NCBI RefSeq assembly: GCF_021130785.1
Contig: NC_060214.1
Span: 103,780,001 to 103,844,000 of the forward strand
From: Homalodisca vitripennis
Taxonomy: Eukaryota > Arthropoda > Insecta > Hemiptera > Cicadellidae
DNA: 64,000 nucleotides
Direction of reading: 5' to 3'
Each line of letters opens with the position of its first letter. Position 1 is the first letter of the stretch. The notes beneath the pieces are model-generated. The model was not told the origin of the DNA. It ran no database searches and was given only the letters and a program-made list of their open reading frames with translations. Shown here piece after piece: positions 56,640 through 64,000 of this stretch. The translations under genes and the position numbers were made by a program.

Positions 56640-56920
56640 CCAGCAGAAGTTATTTGTTTTGTGTAAGATAAGTTAAAATGTTATCACATTTCCAGACAAT
56701 GATGCAGGAAGAAATAATAAGTAGTGTATAATGGTGGCTGCTCATAGCTCTGTCCCACTCTTATGGTCAAGGTCGCAAATAATCACAGTAGCCTCTGTCC
56801 ATTCCTAGTGTCATCACTCTTTTAGGCGGCATCAAGCATCACATCTCTCTTCTATACTCAGGCGAGTCTTGTAATTAGTTTCTCTCAATAATTCATTAAT
56901 TGTAACTAACAATGGAATGT
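56640..56920. repeat. Diverged direct repeat, copy A
   Basis: Pairs with 57260-57545. Shared order: TATCACA-TTCCA, AATGATG-AGGAAG, AATAATCACAGTAG, AGTGTCATCACT and TTGTAATTAGTTTCTC. No coding potential in either strand that I can support. Confidence 0.65.
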
Positions 56921-57259
56921 AACAACTTACTTATGGTATGAAATCAGTGTAACACTACAAAAACACATAACATCCAAATCTCTTTTTTCATTCAGTACCC
57001 AATACTAATTATAATTCTGTAATTCTATTTTATGTGCCATAAACCGATACAACGAAGAACCAAAGGATTCAACAAAACATAACAAAGAGTTAATGCACAG
57101 ACAGACACAGAAAAGAACCAACAGCCGTTTGACCTTTAGACCAAAAATTAAATCCTTTACATTTCTTTCTTGGACCAAAAGAAACCAAATTCAACTAACA
57201 TTTTTAATACTCTTAATATTTATTTTGTAATTTTTTAGTTTTTAGTAAAAAAACATACA

Positions 57260-57545
57260 AGGGGTCATCATAAAATGCTATTTATTTTGAGTAAGAGAAA
57301 TAAAAATTTATCACAGTTCCAAATAATGATGTAGGAAGCAACAACAAGTAGTTGTGGCTTCCTCATATCTATGACCAAACTTTTAGGTCAAGAGGTCGTG
57401 AATAATCACAGTAGTCCTTGTGTACTCCGTAGTGTCATCACTTTTTAGGGCTGCACAGGCAATACAAATCATATTATTCATATAACCAGGCAAGTTTTGT
57501 AATTAGTTTCTCACGATAATTCATTAGTTGTAATTAGACCTATGA
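57260..57545. repeat. Diverged direct repeat, copy B
   Basis: Second copy of the 56640-56920 unit, about 620 bp downstream in the same orientation, with several short insertions and deletions. Confidence 0.65.
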
Positions 57546-57843
57546 TAAATTCACCAAACAATATTTTTTTGTTTTTGATTAGTTTAACGTACCAATATAT
57601 GTTTAAAAATATAAATAATCACTAGAATTGAGAACATTAGGTTTTCTGTAAAAAACTAAGGAAAGAAAGAGTGTACATATACGAATTGTTGAAGATTTGA
57701 TAAAAACTAGTCTTTAGCAAAAATGAATAAAGTCTCTGAGTTTTACTTATTCCGCTTCAAATGAAATGTGACATTGGTTTATCTGCTTTTCCAAGCATAA
57801 AAAACAGTTTGAGTAATTTTGTGAGAACATACATAGCTCGTTA

Positions 57844-58000
57844 CAGTGGTGGATCCAGAGACAATAATTGGGGGTAGATGCCTATTTAATGAGAATGTTT
57901 TAAGGAGTTTAAATGAACTCCAAAAGGATTTTAATTCATTACATACAAACATTTGGGAAGTACATCTTACTAACCCCTCCCCCCTCTGAGTTCACCACTG
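57844..58000. mobile_element. Short MITE, hAT-like tips
   Basis: The left tip CAGTGGTGGATCCAGAG and the right tip, read inward, CAGTGGTGAACTCAGAG are inverted repeats 157 bp apart, followed by G-rich tracts. No clear 8-bp target duplication was found. Confidence 0.5.
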
Positions 58001-58529
58001 AATATTAGTTGATTTCTTTGTCTATAAACAGAAGTATGTTGTTTTATTGGTTGAAGTCAGAGTTGTATGTGTGTATAGTGAGCAGTAAATAATAACACTT
58101 TGGGATAAAGCAAACCATCATAAATATCTGGCTATTGGAACACTTAATCAGGTACACATCGTTAGAATTTTCATTTGCAAGTTATTTACCTACAAAGACT
58201 CTAAGAGCCACCACTTAGAAAATAAAGCTTGTCAATGACTTAACTCTTGACATTAGGTAATTGGGTGATAAAGCTCTGTAAAAATTTCAGCAAATTGTTT
58301 TCAAATTAAATTTCTTAAAGTGTAAAAATGGGTAACTATAGAATTTTTATATATAATAAAGTATATGATTTTTGGTCTATCTTTAGTCTAAGAAGTGCAT
58401 GAAAAGGCTTGTAGAGTGTTCAGGGACATCCAACATAATTAGCAAAAGAAAAAAAATACTTTGATGGGTTTGAACGAAATCTTCTCAAGCATAATGTAGT
58501 TTATATAGAGCTGTCATTAACATTATGAC

Positions 58530-58605
58530 ATTATGAGCTTCTCCGTAGCGAAGGAGTAAGATTGTGGTTTTCTAACAAAGAAGTCATGTGTTCGATTTCA
58601 GGTAA
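58530..58605 (+). repeat. tRNA-Arg-like decayed sequence
   Basis: CGTAGCGAAGGAGTAAGA resembles box A, TTTTCTAAC resembles an anticodon loop (TCT) and GTGTTCGATTTC resembles box B. The arms pair imperfectly and the acceptor stem is absent, so it is at most a pseudo-tRNA or SINE head. Confidence 0.3.
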
Positions 58606-58906
58606 GTCAGTCATAGAAATTTGCAAATGGGTTTTGACCATTTTCCCTTAAAAGAATTTCAAGTATTATACATTTAAATGCCTTTGTCATAAACATAATT
58701 TTTTTTGGAAACAGCTCTTATTACATTTTTCATTGGAACAAAACTAATTATTTTAAGGCATTACAAATGACACACAATTTAAAGAATGTATATATTCTTT
58801 TTCTGTTGTAACTGTCAGAAAAAGTCTAGGATCTGATATTTTTCAAATAGGATCTAATTATGATATCTGGCAGTATATAAAATTAATTGTTTGCCTTTCT
58901 ATAGCC

Positions 58907-59047
58907 ATGCCTCTGTTTTTCTACTACATGGATATCAGTCCACCAGCTCGATCTGTAGACTTGGTCATACACGAACTCGGCTTGACTGTTCAATATAAGA
59001 TTGTTAACCTGCTTAAGGATGAACACTTGGATCCTGATTTCTTGAAG
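58907..59047 (+). CDS. GST exon 1 (coding): thioredoxin-fold start
   Basis: 47 codons from ATG to TTC TTG AAG, then the donor GTAATA. Contains the catalytic SPPARS segment and KIVNLLKDEHLDPDFLK, which matches the VDLMKGEHLTPEFLK region of insect delta GSTs. Confidence 0.92.
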
Positions 59048-62000
59048 GTAATACTAGTATACTAGTAGCACTTTATTACATGTTGTAAATTTCATACAAA
59101 AACTTTATGCTCTGTTTATAATTCAAAACATTTACTACATCTATAAAGACATTTGTTGCAACTTCATAAGGTGATATATCTTATATATATAAAAATCTTG
59201 AGTCACGATGTATGTTGCCAATAAACTCCAAAACGACTGAACCAATTTCAATCAAATTTCACATGTATCCGTAATTTAGTCTAACTTAGAAGATAGGATA
59301 GTTATTATCTGAATTATTCGCTTATGTCGTGAATATAAACGAATAAAATGAAGAAAAGTTTTCAAAGCGCCTGCACATTATAACCTGCAATTACGAGATA
59401 GATACGTATATTAAACAGTGAAACACTATTTGAAGGCGCTAAGTTATGATGTATAATTGTCTAAACTAAATTTTTGGTTGAACTTAAAGGTTGAGTGGTA
59501 GACCACTTTGTAATAAAATACATTATGCATGTACAATACATTTTTGACATATTTTCTTGATCGTGACATCAAGGTAAAATCTACATCGGGGTTGGAAATA
59601 TAATTTACTTCAACCAGAAATGCTCATATGCGGGCAAAAACTTACGAAAAGCTTGCGAAGCCGCGGGAAACAGCTAGTATATATATATAAATTCACAAGT
59701 GTACTAATCTAAATCCTTTTTAATAACCAGTCAAGGTCAAAGAATACTATACACAGACATCCACTCTCATCTATCAATGTTTGTTATTGCAATACTAGAT
59801 ACAACAAACATAATGAACATTGCAGGTTGCTTGATAGCTTATCTATCAAGTTAGATAAGTATATAATTGGCACAAGTATAATAATTATTGATTTAGCTTT
59901 AACTAAGTCCAGCACCAATGAGCTGGCATAAGTTTCATTTCTGTCTGTCTGTCTCTCTTGTCAGCACGATATCTTGGGAACGAACTGAACTGATCTACTA
60001 CAGACTTGATGTTTTGCATGAAGCTTTGTTTCCGTTAAGGCTACATCAAATTTAAAGATTTAAAATTTTGATTTTAAATCTGATCTGCTGACTTTAGATT
60101 TTGCATGTAACTTGATTTCTTTATAGACAAGAATGAGTTCTATAATGGTGCACGTAAATTTATTGGATTTAGACGTCATTTTACTCCTTAGATTGGCATC
60201 CTTTTTGTCTGTCGGGAATGACATCAACATTTCTTTTTTGTATGATTGTCTGTCTGTACATTCACAGCAGATCTCAAGAACAAAATGAGCTATAGACTTA
60301 AAATTTTGTATGCTAAGTCAGCGAAGTTGATTAAGCATCCAGTGGTATGGCGTATTCCTATCTTGTGTTAATTACGTAAATGCTTTTATATTAAAATTTG
60401 ATGGGGGTTATACTGATTATGTCCAACGTTCTTTGCTAAATATACAGGCTTTGTTGCTATGGTCAAGAATGGAACGTGTGTGGAATTTGGGTTGTTTTAA
60501 TTCAGGGTAATATTCAACCACCAGTCAGCCCTATCAGCACTTATTCTGTCATTCCTTAACTTGTTTATTTATATCATATTCCACTTTTGTTTCAGTGAAT
60601 ATTTGTGGCATAATGTAAATAGAAAATTCCTTAGAGAAGACATACAGCAAATACGAAAAAGGGTAACAAATATCCATTCATAACAAACCGTACTTATTTT
60701 GCAGGTAAATCCTCTCCATACAATCCCTGCCATTGATGACAACGGGTTTGTCCTCTGGGGAAGGTAAGTTCATAATGCATGTCAATATATCTAATAAGAT
60801 ATCACCAGTAGATTTTAACAAGGAGAAGTATATCAGTAAGCTAGTAATAAAAGCCATAATAAAAATAAATCAATCAAAATATAGTTTGTAATTCCAATGT
60901 GTACTCTTTCAGTCAACCAATAAATACTTACTTGGTATCCAAATATGGCAAGGAAGATTCTCTTTATCCAAAAAACCTCCAGAAGAGAGCAATTGTTGAC
61001 CAGAGACTGCACTACAGCAATGACATATTCTACATGTTGAAAGATACTGCTGTGAGTATTTAACTAATTATTTTATTACCGTTACGAAATTCAAAAAGCA
61101 AATTTATATAAGTTCTTCTGCATGATATAATGGCTCTTAGTCAAGATAAATTTTCTTGACTATCTCAAAGTTAAAATAGTACTTTTGATAGGATGTATAT
61201 TATTCTTATAAATCCTTAACTTGTGGTTTTGGTTTATGTCTTTTCCTCAAGAGACCACTGATACGGGCTGGTAAGATGCCATCACCAGAGCAGCTTGCAA
61301 AAATCAAAGATATTCAAGAGAATGTGGAGAAGTTGCTGACAGGACAGAGGTTCATAGCTGGAGACACTCTCACTGTGGCTGACCATAGCTATATTACTTA
61401 TCTGGACATATTGGAGGTAACAGTTGTTGGTGTATTTTGTCATGTGATGGACAATATTTCATTATCAAATAATATGAGATATTGTATTTGTGATATTGTT
61501 ATTTGAATTCAACGAGAATATAAAAGTTGCGATAAGGAAAGGTGTTGTTATGTCACTATGATATATATAAATAAAACATAAAAGAGAAATGAAATCAATA
61601 CTTTTCTTAAATGAAAGGCGCTAATTGATACGGAAGGACTGAAGAAAATAGCTTTTAAGAACAAATATTTTCACAACTGTTTGATTGCATGAAAATCTAA
61701 TAGAACAATCAGAAATATTGTTTAACTAATCTAATACATATATGGTAGTGTGTATCAGTGGTCTGTTAATAATTTAATGAACATTTTGTAGCTAAAACCC
61801 TTTCAGGTATATATTTTCCAAAAACAAGAAATAGAAGATATTTTTATAATTGTACTCAGTAAGTATTTAAAGTATTATTTCGGAGCATCTTGTATTTAGG
61901 TAAAGAGGAAAACAGACAAGAATATGAAATTGTTATGGTATGTTTATGAAGTTCGTTTGAAGTTTTTATATTTTTTTTATCACACAAATGTTATTTGCCT

Positions 62001-62812
62001 ACATACAATTTTATTAAAAACAAGTTTTTTACTAATGTGATGTCTTTAAAATAGTGATTTCCTTAATGGCCATTGAAAACCTAACTCAATCTCTGAAAGC
62101 ATAAGTCATATACATACTGTAAAATTTATATTCTTATATTGGGCTGTTTAGGGGGTTTGATTTCTAAATTACCCAACATTTCTGTTTTAATTGCCTATAA
62201 TAATTTATTAAGTGATGACAAAATGATTAGATATTCCTGTTTTCAGGAAAGCTACCTTAAAGAGCTGTAAGAGTGGATCTAAAAAAAGGTGAACCCAACC
62301 AAGAACCAAATGGAACTCTTTCATAAATACTGCAATAAAGGTTGATAGATTTTTAAAATGTTTAAAAATAGTAATTTCTGGTTATTTCTCCAATAAGACT
62401 TAGAATTGGCTTTTTTATTTTTATTTTATTTTATTTTTTTATTGGCTAATTTATTCATTACTTTAGAGCTGAGAAAACACATAATAGAAAATTCTTCTTG
62501 GAGTACTGCTCACAGTGCCATCTTACAGCCAGACCTTGAATCTGTCATACTGGATATAGGGCAACACTAGTGAATGTGGTTGACTGGTTCTAGTACTATC
62601 CTCATTGGGATGTCTAGTTTTGTGTTGTCTTTGCTTAAGATATTAATGATTTGTAATACTTACAGGCGTTGTCCCCAACTGAAGACAAGTTTCCACTGAC
62701 AAAACAATGGTTTGTCCGCTGTAAGGAAACAATGAAGGATTTCGAGAAAGTCAACAAGACTGGTGCTGATCTATTGATTTCCATGGTGAAGGAAAGCCTT
62801 TCTAAGGGTTGA
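58907..62812 (+). CDS. Glutathione S-transferase, delta/epsilon-like, 216 residues, 5 exons
   Basis: Cytosolic enzyme that conjugates glutathione to electrophiles, in detoxification. Exons 58907-59047, 60705-60763, 60913-61051, 61252-61416 and 62666-62812; all GT..AG with matching phases, total 651 nt including TGA. The ATG is 2 nt after an acceptor (TTTCTATAG), so a 5' UTR exon lies upstream. N-domain: MPLFFYYMDISPPARSVDL with the likely catalytic Ser11, DEHL (His40), and NPLHTIPAIDDNGFVLW (His52, Ile54, cis-Pro55). C-domain: GKEDSLYP, VDQRLHYSND and FIAGDTLTVADHSYITYLDI, with the N-capping Asp motif. Where delta enzymes have W-E-S-R-A-I this one has WGSQPI: Glu and Arg of the glutathione site are Gly66 and Gln68. 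AATAAA is at 62866-62871. Class between delta and epsilon is not settled. Confidence 0.93.
59179..59677 (+). mobile_element. Probable non-autonomous Helitron
   Basis: Starts TC (TCTTATATATATAAAAATC) after an A and ends CTAG before a T, as Helitrons do on AT targets. Just before the end AGCTTGCGAAGCCGCGGGAA could form the usual 3' hairpin. The internal motif CCAAAACGACTGAACCAATT is seen in many insect repeats of this type. No Rep/helicase is present. Confidence 0.55.
59930..60330. repeat. Diverged duplicated patch around CTGTCTGT
   Basis: Two segments, near 59940-60020 and 60240-60320, share CTGTCTGT, then GATCT/GATAT-TC-GGAACGAA-like, then ATAGACTT-AATTTTG-like text. A related patch lies near 25470. 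Origin unknown. Confidence 0.4.
60705..60763 (+). CDS. GST exon 2: glutathione-site loop
   Basis: Acceptor TTTTGCAG, donor GTAAGT; 59 nt, phase 0 in and 2 out. Encodes VNPLHTIPAIDDNGFVLWG, including the cis-Pro that orients glutathione. Confidence 0.92.
60913..61051 (+). CDS. GST exon 3
   Basis: Acceptor CTCTTTCAG, donor GTGAGT; 139 nt. Encodes SQPINTYLVSKYGKEDSLYP, then the first helices of the C-terminal domain (KRAIVDQRLHYSNDIFYML). Confidence 0.92.
61252..61416 (+). CDS. GST exon 4
   Basis: Acceptor TTTCCTCAAG, donor GTAACA; 55 codons, phase 0 both sides. Encodes LLTGQRFIAGDTLTVADHSY and ITYLDILE, the most conserved block of the C-domain. Confidence 0.93.
61417..62665 (+). other. GST last intron
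   Basis: AT-rich, about 1.25 kb; nothing recognised. Confidence 0.75.
62666..62812 (+). CDS. GST exon 5: C-terminal helix
   Basis: Acceptor ATACTTACAG; 49 codons with the stop. Encodes FPLTKQWFVRCKETMKDFEK and ends VKESLSKG. A polyadenylation signal lies 54 nt after the stop. Confidence 0.92.
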   Translation, partial: ALSPTEDKFPLTKQWFVRCKETMKDFEKVNKTGADLLISMVKESLSKG

Positions 62813-62865
62813 TCATTTTCATAACGTATATTAGAGCTTGTATACATTTACCCTTCTTAATTAAT

Positions 62866-62871
62866 AATAAA
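62866..62871 (+). terminator. GST polyadenylation signal AATAAA
   Basis: AATAAA 54 nt downstream of the GST stop codon, followed by a T-rich stretch near 62900. Confidence 0.6.
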
Positions 62872-63330
62872 TTGGAATTTGCGTGGCTGAAAACTTACAT
62901 ATTTTTTATTACTCCTGATTACTAGCAATGGAATGTCTAGCAATTTTCCTCATTTAATAGTTCAATGATATGTAACACTTGCAAACTCAGGCATCTATGT
63001 TATTCTATAGTAATTGTAAATACCACTACTATGAATCTTCGCATGGGGCTGAGAGTATTATTACTGTTTATTTTAGCTGGTCCAGTATTGCTATATCATA
63101 ATATTTTCAGCCCAAGCACATATGTAACTCTGCATTAAGTGGTTACTATGATATTCGCATTAATACCATTACTATGATTTTCGCATGGGGCTGAGAGTAT
63201 TATTATTGTTTACTTTAGCTGGTCAAGTATTTGCTATATCATAATACTTTAAACCCAAGAATTTATGTTACACTACATTAAGTGTAAATACATCTCAATT
63301 TCAAGAATGGTGTAAAAATGTTCTCCTTTA
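62872..63330. other. Intergenic stretch with a local duplication
   Basis: CGCATGGGGCTGAGAGTATT occurs at about 63040 and again near 63183, followed by the same GTTTA-TTTAGCTGGTC-AGTAT-GCTATATCATAATA text. This is a direct duplication of roughly 100-140 bp. No gene. Confidence 0.6.
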
Positions 63331-64000
63331 AGCTCAGTTTTAATTTTTGGAGGAGCAGAAGTTGCAGTATGCCCTTATAAAAATCAAAGATCACTGTCTT
63401 TCCCTTTGGAATGAACTCTGAGCATGCTATGCCCTTATATTAGAAAAACCATGACCTTGATGTTTGATTTTGATGACGTGCCTTTTAAGGAGAGGAGGTG
63501 CACAGGTTTTCCATTTGGAACTCTGCATTTTCATCTCAGGGTCATATCCATAGACCTAACTTTCATTTCCAGTTACAATTTTGGCAATGAGTCCGGATCT
63601 GCTTGAAGTGCAGATTCCTTTAACTCTGTGCAGACTGATGCACGAGTTTCTTTCTCTTCATCACTCAAAAGTCTAGGGAAAAATTTTGCACTCACTCGTC
63701 TCATTTGCAAATTATCAGTTAAAATGCTTTGAACGGAACCATATGAAGTCTTAAGATCTGATAGCAAGCGAATAGTCATTTGCTTGTTTTAAAGAATAAG
63801 CGAGTTTCTACATGTTGCACATTGTCATCTGTTTTTGAGATCCTGAGCGCTGCTCATCTTCAACCGACTCATTTCCCTTTCAAATAGTTCATACTACTTG
63901 TATACAGTCTTCAGAGTTACCAAATTATCACCATATAAAGATTTAAACACTTCATGAGCTTCTTTGGTATTTCTTTGCAACTTAATACAAAACTTAATAT
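63330..64000 (-). pseudogene. Mariner (DD34D, SETMAR-like) transposase, broken, runs off window
   Basis: Minus strand from the window edge: IKFCIKL, AHEVFKSLYGDNLVTLKTVY, then MTIRLLSDLKTSYGSVQSIL, QMRRVSAKFFPRLLSDEEKE, DSLPKIVTGNES and VYGYDPEMKMQSSKWK. These are the HTH, linker WVPRLLT-like and first DDE block (TGDESW, here TGNES plus a stop). The catalytic Asp is Asn, and frameshifts occur near 63590 and 63830. The inactive copy starts beyond the window end. Confidence 0.85.

Larger units (their letters stand above)
59048..60704 (+). other. GST intron 1
   Basis: Contains a probable Helitron (59179-59677) and a CTGTCTGT-rich repeated patch (59930-60330). Confidence 0.75.

Overview
The window is TE-rich, AT-rich nuclear DNA from an arthropod, most probably an insect. 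The evidence is genes split by long introns with GT..AG junctions, a roundabout (Robo) axon-guidance receptor, a delta/epsilon-type glutathione S-transferase, and many decayed insect-type elements (non-LTR retrotransposons, mariner, hAT, piggyBac-like MITEs, a probable Helitron). The species cannot be named from sequence alone. Nothing looks bacterial: no operons, rRNA or CRISPR array.

Positions 1-43828 (+ strand) hold the 3' two thirds of a Robo receptor gene. Twelve exons were placed by splice signals, reading phase and family resemblance. All junction phases agree, and together they give one open reading frame of 789 residues. In order it encodes Ig4, Ig5, three fibronectin type III domains, one membrane helix and a cytoplasmic tail with CC0-like (DYAEV) and CC1-like (AAYATTTLV) tyrosine motifs. 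No CC2 or CC3 proline-rich motif is seen, so it resembles the Robo2/3 branch. Ig1-Ig3 and the signal peptide lie upstream of the window.

The most unusual structure is at about 39980-40950. One cytoplasmic-tail exon is repeated seven times in a 140-bp head-to-tail array, each copy with its own splice sites. A C/T marker shows a 420-bp higher-order period. The gap between copies is only 45 nt, and copy number and donor choice would change the reading frame of the last exon, which is open in two frames.

The Robo introns are crowded with mobile-element remains: a back-to-back MITE and mariner (3.29-4.36 kb), a hAT and a LINE (9.3-13.8 kb), a piggyBac-like MITE nested in a larger inverted-repeat element (15.9-17.3 kb), a nearly full-length LINE with 5' tandem monomers and a PHD-like ORF1 (about 19.6-24.6 kb), further LINE ends (27.4-28.6 kb), a TTAA-flanked element (29.2-29.9 kb), a young antisense LINE with a 14-bp target duplication (32.6-34.3 kb), another antisense LINE (34.6-35.9 kb) and a mariner relative touching the exon array (39.2-39.97 kb).

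From 43.8 to 58.9 kb the DNA is intergenic: the Robo 3' end, a hAT relic on the minus strand, several LINE ends (one with a 15-bp target duplication), a long-TIR MITE with 9-bp flanking repeats, and a TA-flanked element split by a LINE tail. At 58907-62812 (+) lies a complete five-exon GST gene of 216 residues, with a probable Helitron in its first intron. It keeps the catalytic serine but has lost two usual glutathione-site residues. The window ends in a broken mariner transposase on the minus strand. The two genes have unrelated jobs: axon guidance at the membrane and cytosolic detoxification.
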